This document shows, one piece after another, positions 55,266 through 63,394 of a stretch of DNA of 64,000 bases. Each line of letters begins with the position of its first letter. The first letter of the stretch is position 1. Origin of the DNA: Enterobacter sp. RHBSTW-00175. GTDB lineage: Bacteria > Pseudomonadota > Gammaproteobacteria > Enterobacterales > Enterobacteriaceae. The DNA is taken from positions 4,650,001-4,714,000 of the forward strand of contig NZ_CP055930.1 in the NCBI RefSeq assembly GCF_013927005.1. The letters are read 5' to 3'. A program made the translations under genes and the position numbers. Below the pieces are notes generated by a model that saw only the letters and a list, made by a program, of their open reading frames with translations, was not told the origin of the DNA and ran no database searches.

Positions 55266-55748
55266 ATGACCACTTTTCATCAACTTTCAGCCACCAGTCT
55301 GGGCGGCCAGCTTATCCCGATGGCCAACTACGCGGGCAAGGTGGTTCTGGTCGTGAATACCGCCAGCCAGTGTGGCTTCACGCCGCAATATGCAGGCCTT
55401 GAAACGCTCTACAAGAAATACGCCGCCCAGGGGCTGGTGGTGCTGGGTTTCCCCTGTAACCAGTTCGGCAAACAGGAGCCCGGCGACGCCGACGACATCG
55501 CGCGGACCTGTCACATTAACTACGGTGTGACCTTCCCGATATTCGAGAAAGTAGAGGTCAATGGAACTGCTGCCCACCCGGTGTTTCGTTATCTGAAAAA
55601 CGAATTGCCCGGCATGCTGGGAGGGCGAATCAAGTGGAACTTCACTAAGTTCATAATCGGGCGGGATGGTAAACCACTCAAACGTTTTGCACCGTACACC
55701 ACCCCGGAGAAAATGGAAGCCGACATTCTTGCCGCACTTGAAATGTAG
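55266..55748 (+). CDS. Glutathione peroxidase-family thiol peroxidase
   Basis: A 160-residue Cys-type GPx: VVLVVNTASQCGFTPQYAGLE (about 26-46, peroxidatic Cys 36), GFPCNQFGKQEPG (about 62-74, resolving Cys and conserved Gln) and KWNFTKFIIGRDG (about 125-137, the Trp/Asn of the catalytic tetrad). It is similar to E. coli BtuE but lies in a different context. ATG 55266 follows AAGGAGC; the frame is open from 55227. It reduces peroxides using thioredoxin or glutathione. Confidence 0.92.
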   Translation: MTTFHQLSATSLGGQLIPMANYAGKVVLVVNTASQCGFTPQYAGLETLYKKYAAQGLVVLGFPCNQFGKQEPGDADDIARTCHINYGVTFPIFEKVEVNGTAAHPVFRYLKNELPGMLGGRIKWNFTKFIIGRDGKPLKRFAPYTTPEKMEADILAALEM

Positions 55749-55777
55749 CAGGCCCTTTGACCCAGAAGTCGGTATGG

Positions 55778-56653
55778 CTATTTATCAGAAAACAGACCTT
55801 TGAGCAGCGCCTGCGTCGCAGCGGATGCGTGTCCTGATGGTGAACACACCAGCCCAAATTCACGATGCAGGGAAGGTACTACGGGGACCACGCACAGGCC
55901 GCGTAATTTCTCCGGCAGAGCCGATTCAGGTACCAGTGCGACGCCCATACCTTCGCCTGCCAGCAAGCAGGCGCTGACCCAGTCGCGTACTTTCACGCGT
56001 ACGTCAGTGAGCTTTAAGCCAGCATTTTCCATCAGGCTTTGCCCATTCACTAAACACCCTCCGGTGGCAAGAATAAAGGGTTGGTCTGCCAGTTCTTCTA
56101 ACGTAATGCCGGATGTCCTTGCGAGCCCCGCCAGTGGATGACGAGCCGGCATTACCGCAACCCAGGCATCTTTTCCTAAGACAATATTTGCGCGCCCGGG
56201 GGCAGGGTTCATGACAACCCCGAGTTCAACGGTGTCTTGCGCGAGCCACTCCTCAACTTCCTCGTCTGTACCTTCCAGAACAACTACCTCAATACCGGGA
56301 TGCAGGCGCTTAAAGTCCCGTAATAACCTGGGTAAAAATGTGGACGTCACGGAGGGAAAACTGGCCAGGCGAATGCGACCGCTGTTCAATTCCTGGCTCT
56401 GGTCTGCCAGGGAACGAATCGCATCCAGCTTCAATACCATGCTCCTTGCATGTGCGACAACCTGCTCACCCAGAGCGGTTACACCAATATAGCGCCGCTC
56501 ACGTGTGAACACCGGAAACCCAAGTGCGGCCTCCAGCTGAGCAATTGCCTGGCTGGCACCAGACTGCGTCATGCCTATTTCTTCGGCAGCCCGTGAAATG
56601 TTGTTGGCATCTGCGACGGCTACCACCAGGCGCCAGTGCAAAAGATTCATCAT
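55778..56653 (-). CDS. LysR-family regulator upstream of GST
   Basis: A 291-residue LysR protein: HTH at about 18-55 (ISRAAEEIGMTQSGASQAIAQLEAALG) and effector domain with VEEWLAQDTVELGVVMNP and ACLLAGEGMGVALVPESAL. It is divergent from the GST gene, 127 bp apart, which is the probable target. Convergent with the GPx gene. Confidence 0.92.
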   Translation of the reverse strand: MMNLLHWRLVVAVADANNISRAAEEIGMTQSGASQAIAQLEAALGFPVFTRERRYIGVTALGEQVVAHARSMVLKLDAIRSLADQSQELNSGRIRLASFPSVTSTFLPRLLRDFKRLHPGIEVVVLEGTDEEVEEWLAQDTVELGVVMNPAPGRANIVLGKDAWVAVMPARHPLAGLARTSGITLEELADQPFILATGGCLVNGQSLMENAGLKLTDVRVKVRDWVSACLLAGEGMGVALVPESALPEKLRGLCVVPVVPSLHREFGLVCSPSGHASAATQALLKGLFSDK

Positions 56654-56780
56654 GGGTATCAGTAGCTCAACTAATAGTTAAATTATGAACAATTAATTTT
56701 ACAGCAATAACGCCGTTAAGCAGAGTGTATTCATGAACGTAGTAAGCGTTGATTACTATTTTTAATTCAAAGGAGACAAC

Positions 56781-57386
56781 ATGAAACTCTATTACGCCCC
56801 TGATACCTGTTCACTTTCACCCCATATCGTGCTGCGCGAACTGGAGCTTGAGTTTGAACTGGTTAAAGTGGACAACCGTAGCAAGCGTACTGCTGACGGG
56901 CGCGATTTCCTGACCATTAATCCAAAAGGCTATGTAGCAGCTCTTGAACTTGACGATGGCAAGATACTCACTGAAGGTCCGGCCATTGTGCAGTATCTTG
57001 CGGATCGTAAACCGGAAAGCGGGCTGGCTCCACGCGCGGGCACCTGGGATCGGGTTTGTCTCCAGGAATGGCTTAACTTTATCACCAGTGAAATACACGC
57101 GGGCTCGGCGCTATTATTCAATTCCTCGCTGCCCGAAGAGGTCAAATCAATTTATCGCGAGAAGCTGTTCCGGCGATTCAATTTTCTTGAGGAGCAACTC
57201 AACGGCAAAACCTGTCTGATGGGGTCGGCGTTCAGTGTTGCTGATGCCTACCTGTTCACCGTGCTGGGCTGGTGTAAATTCTTCGCCATCGACCTGAATA
57301 GCTGGCCTGTGCTATCAGCCTATATGGCCAGAATCCATGCACGGCCTGCGGTGCAGGCTGCATTACGTGCTGAAGCCTCTGATTAA
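56781..57386 (+). CDS. Glutathione S-transferase, beta class (GstA-like)
   Basis: A 201-residue GST: N-terminal thioredoxin-fold domain beginning MKLYYAPDTCSLSPHIVLRE with the beta-class Cys10, NPKGYVAALEL and TEGPAIVQYLADR (glutathione-binding), and a helical C-terminal domain with SVADAYLFTVLGW (about 152-164). It resembles E. coli GstA. It conjugates or reduces electrophiles with glutathione in the cytoplasm. LysR gene divergent upstream. Confidence 0.93.
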   Translation: MKLYYAPDTCSLSPHIVLRELELEFELVKVDNRSKRTADGRDFLTINPKGYVAALELDDGKILTEGPAIVQYLADRKPESGLAPRAGTWDRVCLQEWLNFITSEIHAGSALLFNSSLPEEVKSIYREKLFRRFNFLEEQLNGKTCLMGSAFSVADAYLFTVLGWCKFFAIDLNSWPVLSAYMARIHARPAVQAALRAEASD

Positions 57387-57782
57387 GGTCGTCAGCACCA
57401 CTAGACGAACGCCTTTAATACTTGAGCGCAGAGCTGTAGTTGCCTGCGCCAGACTGGTGTTGCACAGCGCAGCAAAAAGCGGCGGAGCGAATGATTCTGT
57501 TGAGTCAAGCCCGATGAGTTTCAGTGAAAAAAACATCTCCCGCTTCGTCTTCAATGCGCCATTTTCATAGCGGGTTACGCCACCTCATTAATCTCTGGGA
57601 GATTGATTAGTTGTACTAATGTTTGTTAGCAATTTATACGTATTATCGTATTAATCCCACCCTGCTAGGATTATCCGCGTTACCCGTTTCCGGCTGTGAT
57701 AACAGTCAGGATACTCAAGGTTAAGCTCACACCCATTGTCGAAGTAAGACCTTGCGAATCATCCCATCAGCAGGAGAAAAAA
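57387..57782. other. Noncoding region between GST and SDR genes
   Basis: A 396-bp region. Short frames present on both strands look spurious. The right half is AT-rich and should contain the SDR promoter and operator; an odd palindrome AATCTC-TGG-GAGATT lies at 57590-57604. Confidence 0.5.
57590..57604. promoter_or_regulatory. Operator-like palindrome upstream of SDR (module B)
   Basis: A perfect inverted repeat AATCTC / GAGATT around TGG, about 180 bp upstream of the SDR start. It could bind the neighbouring LysR (58569) or another regulator; only symmetry supports this. Confidence 0.3.
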
Positions 57783-58529
57783 ATGACAGATAACATCAAA
57801 GATAAAGTGATTGTGATCACCGGTGCATCAAGCGGTATGGGTGAGGCTGCGGCTCGTCACCTTGCTGCGAATGGTGCGAAAATCGTGCTGGCTGCCCGCC
57901 GTACCGACCGTATCGACGCGATTGCCAGCGAGTTAACGAAGCAGGGCAAAGAGGCGATTGCGGTGGCGACTGATGTCACAAAACGTGATGATGTCCAGCA
58001 CCTCATCCAGTCTGCCGTTAACCGTTTTGGCCGCGTGGATGTGTTAATCAACAATGCCGGTGTGATGCCTCTTTCACGCCTCGACCAGTGCAATGTGGAC
58101 GAATGGGATCAGATGATTGATGTGAACCTTCGCGGCGTACTGCACGGTATTGCGGCGGTTCTGCCCTATATGAAGGAACAGAAATCCGGGCACATTATCA
58201 ATACTGCATCGGTTGCTGCACATCTTATTTTCCCGAGTTCAGCCGTCTATTCCGCGACAAAATTCGCCGTTCGCGCGCTGACAGAGGGATTACGTCAGGA
58301 AACTGCCGCACTGAACATTCGTGTCACGCTTGTCTCACCGGGAGCCGTTAAGACTGAATTGCTGGAGCACATTTCTGATAAAAACGTGCAGGCTGCGAAC
58401 CGTGAATATGTCGAAAATGTCGGTGTCGCGCCTGAAACCTATGCCCGTATGGTCGCATTCGCCATCAGCGAGCCTGACGATGTGGGCATCAGCGAGATTA
58501 TTTTCCGTCCCACCGCGCAGGAATTGTAA
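57783..58529 (+). CDS. Short-chain dehydrogenase (module B)
   Basis: A 248-residue classical SDR: ITGASSGMGEAAARHLAANG (about 13-32), INNAGVMPLSRLDQCNVDEWDQMIDVN, catalytic Ser in TASVAAHL and YSATK. It is strikingly similar to the SDR at 51728 (matching GVLxGIAAxLPYMKxQKSG and FAISxPDDV segments). ATG 57783 follows CAGGAGA; the frame is open from 57696. Convergent LysR gene downstream. Confidence 0.92.
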   Translation: MTDNIKDKVIVITGASSGMGEAAARHLAANGAKIVLAARRTDRIDAIASELTKQGKEAIAVATDVTKRDDVQHLIQSAVNRFGRVDVLINNAGVMPLSRLDQCNVDEWDQMIDVNLRGVLHGIAAVLPYMKEQKSGHIINTASVAAHLIFPSSAVYSATKFAVRALTEGLRQETAALNIRVTLVSPGAVKTELLEHISDKNVQAANREYVENVGVAPETYARMVAFAISEPDDVGISEIIFRPTAQEL

Positions 58530-58534
58530 GCCCC

Positions 58535-58565
58535 GAACGGGCAGGGCATCCGGCTCTGCCCGTTC
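58535..58565. terminator. Strong hairpin between convergent SDR B and LysR B
   Basis: GAACGGGCAG / CTGCCCGTTC pairs perfectly, and three further pairs extend the stem to 13 bp with a 5-nt loop. It lies between the two stop codons and probably terminates both transcripts, although T-runs are short. Confidence 0.75.
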
Positions 58566-58568
58566 AGG

Positions 58569-59459
58569 CTACATGCTCGTGTATCTGAGGGCGTTCAACA
58601 CGAGCAGAAATGCCGGGGAATGATGTTGCCTGTTGGGATAATAGAGATGGTATCCGGGTAATGTCGGGCACCAGTCGTCGAGCACCTGAATCAGCCTTCC
58701 TTCCCTGATATCGTCTATGACAGTGTCTTCGGGAAAACAACTTATCCCTCCGCCTGCCCGAACAGCGTTTAACCGCAACTCCAGATTGTTAAAAATCAAC
58801 TGGCCATCCACCTTTACCTTTAGCTCATTACCCGCTTTTGCAAACTCCCAGGGGTAAAGACCGCCATAGGTTTCCAGACGTAAATTGATGCAATTATGAT
58901 GAGTCAATTGATGCGGTGATTCTGGTATCGGATGGCGTGAAAAATACTCAGGGGAGGCAACGACAACCATCCGTATATCCGGGCTGATACGCAGGGCTAT
59001 CATATCTTTGGCGACCTGTTCCCCTAGCCTGACACCTGCGTCAAAACGTTCAGCAACAATGTCCTCTAACGCATCATTCACGGCAATCTCAACCTTAATG
59101 TCAGGGTTTTCCCGCAACACATTACGCAGCCCTGGTTCAATGACAGAAACCGCCGGATGTGACGCCGCAGAGATCCTGACCATTCCCGCCGGACTTTGCC
59201 GCATTCCTCTGAGCGAATTGAGCACGTTAACAATATCGTCCAGCTTAGGAGCCAGATTAGTTAACAGAAATTCACCTTCCTCGGTCGGTGATACACTACG
59301 GGTCGTGCGTGTCAGCAGGCGTACTTCAAGGCGGGATTCAAGATTCCGTATTGTCTGACTCAGGGCGGATTGAGATATCCCCATTTTTGCCGCTGCCCGG
59401 GTGAAACTGCGTTCACGGGCAACGAGAGCGAAGGCGGCCAGTTCGTTAAAGTTTTCCAT
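58569..59459 (-). CDS. LysR-family regulator (module B)
   Basis: A 296-residue CrgA-like LysR protein: HTH at about 18-58 (FTRAAAKMGISQSALSQTIRNLESRLE), effector domain with DIVAERFDAGVRLGEQVAKDMIALRI. Paralogue of the LysR at 50588. Here it is convergent with its SDR rather than divergent, so the promoter relationship differs from module A. Confidence 0.93.
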   Translation of the reverse strand: MENFNELAAFALVARERSFTRAAAKMGISQSALSQTIRNLESRLEVRLLTRTTRSVSPTEEGEFLLTNLAPKLDDIVNVLNSLRGMRQSPAGMVRISAASHPAVSVIEPGLRNVLRENPDIKVEIAVNDALEDIVAERFDAGVRLGEQVAKDMIALRISPDIRMVVVASPEYFSRHPIPESPHQLTHHNCINLRLETYGGLYPWEFAKAGNELKVKVDGQLIFNNLELRLNAVRAGGGISCFPEDTVIDDIREGRLIQVLDDWCPTLPGYHLYYPNRQHHSPAFLLVLNALRYTSM

Positions 59460-59540
59460 GATTAAGTAGCTCGGCTAATTAGCATTAATGCAATAATCAC
59501 GCTGATCTTATCAATATGGAAGTATTAAAATTGCTGGCAC

Positions 59541-59565
59541 AAAAAAGCCCGCCATTCCAGCGAGC
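59541..59565 (-). terminator. Intrinsic terminator of the GNAT gene
   Basis: On the minus strand, GCTCGC / GCGGGC (one T-G pair) with a 7-nt loop is followed by six T residues, 20 nt past the acetyltransferase stop. Confidence 0.8.
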
Positions 59566-59584
59566 CTGTCAGGAGGGGATGTAT

Positions 59585-60061
59585 TTAGCCGGCAAATTTG
59601 AGCAGTGCTTCACCATCAAGACGATAGCGAACCCATTCAGACTGCGGCAATGCGCCAATGCTCAGATAAAAGTCAATGGCGGGCTGGTTCCAGTCCAGAA
59701 CACTCCATTCAAGGCGGCCGCACTGGCGCTGCACTGCGCATTGCGCGATATTTTTTAGCAAGGCTATTCCCGCACCCTGGCCGCGATAATCCGGGGAAAC
59801 ATACAAATCTTCCATATAGATACCGTTACGACCCAGCCATGTTGAATAGCTGGTGAAGAAAACGGCATACCCCACGGCTTTACCTTCACTCTCGGCAATC
59901 AATGCTTCGGTTTTACTGCCTGCGGCGAAAAGTGTTTCCCGGATCTCGTCTGGCGTGGTGACAACCTCTTGCGGGGCTTTTTCGTAAACCGCCAGCTCGT
60001 AAATCATATCGTAAATTGCGGATGCATCTTCCGGGCGGGCCTGACGAATCGTGATGCTCAT
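59585..60061 (-). CDS. GNAT-family N-acetyltransferase
   Basis: A 158-residue acetyltransferase. IRQARPEDASAIYDMIYELAVYEKAP (about 5-30) and YMEDLYVSPDYRGQGAGIALLKNIAQ (about 82-107, acetyl-CoA-binding RGQGAG) plus WSVLDWNQPAIDFYLSIGA resemble diamine/thialysine acetyltransferase-like (SAT) proteins. The amine substrate is unknown. Divergent from the LysR at 60148. Confidence 0.9.
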   Translation of the reverse strand: MSITIRQARPEDASAIYDMIYELAVYEKAPQEVVTTPDEIRETLFAAGSKTEALIAESEGKAVGYAVFFTSYSTWLGRNGIYMEDLYVSPDYRGQGAGIALLKNIAQCAVQRQCGRLEWSVLDWNQPAIDFYLSIGALPQSEWVRYRLDGEALLKFAG

Positions 60062-60147
60062 GAGTATTCCTGTTTGCTCTGCATTTTGTTGATGGGGCTA
60101 AGCATAAAGGTTATCGTCAGAAGAATTAAGTGCAATGAAATCAACAA

Positions 60148-61080
60148 ATGATGAATGTTATGCATCCAACTCTGAGGCGTCTTGATTTAAACCTTCTCCC
60201 CGTTTTTGACGCGATTTACCGTCACAGCTCTGTGCGGCTGGCGGCGGATGAACTGGCAATGAGCACATCGGCGTTGAGCCATGCATTGTCTCGCCTGCGT
60301 ATCACGCTTAACGATCCGTTATTTTATCGGGAAGGCCATCGCATGTGCCCCAGTGTGTATGCCACTCAGCTTGCGCCTGCGATTGCATCGACACTAAAAT
60401 TCCTCAATCAGGAGCTGACGCCACAGCCGGAATTTGAAGCCTCTGAGAGTACGGAGTCTTTGCAGATTGCGATTACGGATTTCACTGCATTTTGTATTTT
60501 CCCTGCGCTGATGCACAAGTTGCAGCATGAGGCGCCAGGTTTGCGCCTGGAGTTACGCTATTTGCCGCATAGCCCGGCACTGACTGAACTGCTGGCAGGG
60601 GAAGTGGATCTGGCGCTCGGGTTCAGCACGTCGGATGACATTCGTCACCCGGAACTGGAAGAGATTAGCTGGTTCGAAGATGAGTATGTTGTCATCAGTA
60701 ACACCCGCCGGACACAACTGACGCTGGAGGATTATCTCGCCGCCCGACATCTGGTGGTGACGCCCTGGAATGAGAAGCAGGGCGTTTTGGATCTACAGCT
60801 TGAGCAGTTGGGGCATACCCGGCAAATCGCGATCAAAACCCCGTCTATGCTCAGCGCGCCCTTTATCGTTGCCCAGAGCGATCTGCTGATGGCAATCCCG
60901 CGATATGCCGCTGAGAAACTGGTTCCGGCGACGGATATCAGGATTTTCCCACTGCCATTCGCGATCCGCCCGTTTGAAGTGAAGATTTATTCACATAAAC
61001 GCAGCGGTAAGCGAGGCGTGACTAACTGGCTGAAAGCACAACTGCAAATCCTGGCTGACGAGATGAATACAGCCTTGTGA
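60148..61080 (+). CDS. LysR-family regulator, NodD/SyrM-like
   Basis: A 310-residue LysR protein whose N-terminus (LRRLDLNLLPVFDAIYRHSSVRLAADELAMSTSALSHALSRLR) is typical of the NodD/LeuO/SyrM branch, with DPLFYREGHRM following. An alternative start is ATG 60160 (MHPTLRR). The gene downstream is the diaminopimelate-epimerase-like gene on the same strand (186-bp gap); the divergent GNAT gene is another possible target. Confidence 0.92.
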   Translation: MMNVMHPTLRRLDLNLLPVFDAIYRHSSVRLAADELAMSTSALSHALSRLRITLNDPLFYREGHRMCPSVYATQLAPAIASTLKFLNQELTPQPEFEASESTESLQIAITDFTAFCIFPALMHKLQHEAPGLRLELRYLPHSPALTELLAGEVDLALGFSTSDDIRHPELEEISWFEDEYVVISNTRRTQLTLEDYLAARHLVVTPWNEKQGVLDLQLEQLGHTRQIAIKTPSMLSAPFIVAQSDLLMAIPRYAAEKLVPATDIRIFPLPFAIRPFEVKIYSHKRSGKRGVTNWLKAQLQILADEMNTAL

Positions 61081-61266
61081 GGGTCGAACCCCGGTGTTCT
61101 GGCTAAAGATGGCAAATTTTAAAACGCTAGCATCCGTTGGAACCATTTCCCAGTAAGGCGCAAACTGCGTCCGCTTTTTTGATTCCGCATGAAGCTGTTT
61201 TTATTTGCAGATAAATAACTTGTTGTATTATGAAGTTAACTCTTCCGCTGCTAGTCGATTAACCCT

Positions 61267-62121
61267 ATGACATCACTTCTTCTGCATAAATATCATGGCC
61301 TCGGTAATGACTACCTGGTTTGCCATCGAGATATTGCCGACCGACTGACCAATGAACAGATTCAGATCTTGTGCCATCGCCACTATGGCATCGGTTCTGA
61401 CGGCCTGCTTATCGACAGCGGCGATAAGATTCACCCTACGCTGAGGATCATTAATCCTGACGGTTCTGAAGCCGAAAAAAGCGGAAATGGTTTGCGAATT
61501 TACGCACGTTATCTTTTTGATATCGGTCGGGTGGGACATCAGCCGTTTCTGGTGCATACCGCAGGTGGAGACGTCCGTTGCACTGTTCATGACGATCCTC
61601 ATCAGATTACGGTCGAAATGGGCCAGGCGAATTTTAATCCGGCGGCATTGCCTGCCTTACTGGATCTGCCCGAAGCCCTGAATTATCCCCTGAAACTGAA
61701 AGATGAAACCCTGTCAGTGTCACTGGTTTCAATGGGCAATCCCCATTGTGTCGTACCCGTCGATAAGCTGGATTTGGCACAGGTGCACCGTTTAGGCCCG
61801 CAGATTGAAAACCATCCTCTGTTCCCCAGACGCACGAATGTGCAATTCGTTGAAGTCGTTGATCGCGCTACGCTGCGCATCGGTATCTGGGAGAGAGGGG
61901 CCGGATTCACGACCGCATCCGGTAGCAGCAGCTGCGCGGCCGCCAGTGCGATGCGCAAGCTGGGCCGTGTTGACGATCGGGTCAACGTCAATATGCCCGG
62001 TGGGCAATTGCAGATTAGCTTCAGCCACGATTTTCAGGTCAGCATGTGCGGCCCGGTGCATAAAATCGCCAGCCTGACGGTAGATGAAGATTGCTTCAAC
62101 GCGGCGATAACGCAGAAATAA
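61267..62121 (+). CDS. Diaminopimelate-epimerase-like protein with both catalytic Cys replaced by Ser
   Basis: A 284-residue DapF-fold protein: YHGLGNDYLV (about 9-18), NPDGSEAEKSGNGLRIYARY (63-82), VSMGNPHCVVPVD (154-166), TNVQFVEVV and ERGAGFTTASGSSSCAAAS (209-227). In true DapF the two catalytic Cys sit in QCGNGAR and ACGSGAC; here the equivalent residues are Ser72 and Ser218. This makes ordinary two-base Cys racemisation unlikely. The length is near that of DapF (274). It is followed at 10 bp by the TolA-domain lipoprotein gene. A housekeeping dapF should exist elsewhere. Confidence 0.88.
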   Translation: MTSLLLHKYHGLGNDYLVCHRDIADRLTNEQIQILCHRHYGIGSDGLLIDSGDKIHPTLRIINPDGSEAEKSGNGLRIYARYLFDIGRVGHQPFLVHTAGGDVRCTVHDDPHQITVEMGQANFNPAALPALLDLPEALNYPLKLKDETLSVSLVSMGNPHCVVPVDKLDLAQVHRLGPQIENHPLFPRRTNVQFVEVVDRATLRIGIWERGAGFTTASGSSSCAAASAMRKLGRVDDRVNVNMPGGQLQISFSHDFQVSMCGPVHKIASLTVDEDCFNAAITQK

Positions 62122-62131
62122 GGGAAAGGGA

Positions 62132-62530
62132 ATGAAAAGGGTGAAGACAATCGTGATGCTGGCCGTTGTGGCCAGCCTGGCAGCAGGGTGTGCGCCGTTA
62201 CATCCGTCCGGATGCCATAAAACAACGGCAACGGGTAGTTGCGGCTCTGGTCGCTGGGATGACAATGATCAATGGGGTGCACAAGCGCGGGCAATCAGAG
62301 ACGCAGTCAATGCCAAAATTGCAGATCCACAACGCTGGAAAGGGAAGAAATGCAGGCTCCATCTGGAATTTGCCGAGGATGGTACGGCGTTAAACATATC
62401 AACCAGCAACGGCAATAAAGCCTATTGCGAGGCCATAAAATCAGCAGCCCAAAAAGCCCAGTTCCCGGCCTTTACCAACCCGGATGTTTATCGGGATTTT
62501 CAGAAATCCGGCTTTGATATGCAGGGTTAG
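62132..62530 (+). CDS. TolA C-terminal-domain lipoprotein
   Basis: A 132-residue predicted lipoprotein: signal peptide with lipobox LAAGC (Cys 20). Then comes a Cys/Gly/Ser-rich linker and a domain at about 48-131 that matches TolA domain III (WKGKKCRLHLEFAEDGT, NKAYCEAIKSAAQKAQFP, VYRDFQKSGFDMQ; TolA ends ...VFKNAPLDFKP). TolA-III binds TolB, phage g3p and colicins; this stand-alone lipidated copy could compete for or mimic such contacts (inference). Ribosome site AGGGAAAGGG; likely co-transcribed with the DapF-like gene. Confidence 0.85.
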   Translation: MKRVKTIVMLAVVASLAAGCAPLHPSGCHKTTATGSCGSGRWDDNDQWGAQARAIRDAVNAKIADPQRWKGKKCRLHLEFAEDGTALNISTSNGNKAYCEAIKSAAQKAQFPAFTNPDVYRDFQKSGFDMQG

Positions 62531-62882
62531 CCATAAAATTACCGCAGGGGAAATAACAATATGTCAGGAAAACCGTAGCCGTGACTCGTGATTTCTCCTG
62601 TGGCTGCACAATCTAATAAACCTCTATTTTCGTAGGTCTTCAACGTACTACCTAAACTGGTGGCTTGTTTTTTGTACAAAAACCATAGGATTAATCGCAC
62701 ATCAAATAGCAGTGTCGATATTTATTAATTAATATTAAAAAATCGATATGACTTAACTCATTGATTCCATTCAGTTAAAATGTTGTTGAACTTATTGCAA
62801 CAAGATTGGCCAGGCAGCATATACTAAAGGCATGATATCTAAATTATAATCCTTTAACATCGGGTAGATAGGTGAGGTTAGA
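62531..62882. other. AT-rich noncoding region before the pterin-fold gene
   Basis: A 352-bp region. The right half is AT-rich and should contain the promoter for 62883. On the minus strand an open frame of 53 codons (GTG 62700 to a stop near 62539) contains STLKTYENRGLL, faintly like a MerR helix-turn-helix segment, but without a full domain. Nothing else was recognised. Confidence 0.4.
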
Positions 62883-63377
62883 ATGCGTTTAATTGTCATG
62901 TTGTTGAGCCTGGTGGTCTGCACTCAGGTCTGGGCAGGGGAACTTACCAAACCTACCGGTAAAGTCCTTTTAACCATGTCGGGTAAAATAGAAAATACCA
63001 ACGATAACGGCAAAGCCGTTTTTGATATCGCGAGCCTTGAGAAACTGGGCGTAGTGAGTTTTCAGACCTCTTCACCTTGGTATAATGGGCGCACGAATTT
63101 TACGGGTATTTCCATGCAAAAGCTCATGGATTATGTCGGGGCGAAAGGGACTGTTGTTAAGGTCACCGCGCTCAATGATTACACCACTGTTATCCCTCTC
63201 AGTGATTTCAAGAATTACAATGTGATCCTCGCTTTTAAAATTAACGGGGAATATATGCGTGTCCGTGATAAAGGCCCGTTCTTCATTGTGTATCCCTATG
63301 ACAGTTTGCCTGAACTGAATAATCAGATCTATTATTCACGATCAGCATGGCAGGTCAGCCGCATGAGTATTGAGTAA
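62883..63377 (+). CDS. Periplasmic molybdopterin/pterin-fold protein (PruR-like)
   Basis: A 164-residue secreted protein: signal peptide MRLIVMLLSLVVCTQVWA (cleavage near 18) and a sulfite-oxidase-type molybdopterin-binding fold (WYNGRTNFTGISMQKLMDYVGAKGTVVKVTALNDYTTVIPL, about 63-103; IVYPYDS). The mature part has no Cys, so the molybdenum ligand of true oxidoreductases is missing. In the PruR family such proteins bind pterins and control a neighbouring membrane sensor. The next gene, 17 bp on, encodes a membrane sensor with a large periplasmic domain, supporting this reading. Confidence 0.8.
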   Translation: MRLIVMLLSLVVCTQVWAGELTKPTGKVLLTMSGKIENTNDNGKAVFDIASLEKLGVVSFQTSSPWYNGRTNFTGISMQKLMDYVGAKGTVVKVTALNDYTTVIPLSDFKNYNVILAFKINGEYMRVRDKGPFFIVYPYDSLPELNNQIYYSRSAWQVSRMSIE

Positions 63378-63394
63378 GAGTTCAGAGGAGCATC

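Noticed and set aside
28886..60061. A single horizontally acquired genomic island
   Set aside because: No integrase, tRNA junction or flanking direct repeats were seen; the region is better described as accumulated cassettes until compared with other genomes.
61267..62121. Calling this gene dapF
   Set aside because: Both catalytic cysteines are Ser, so the housekeeping name and function are not justified.
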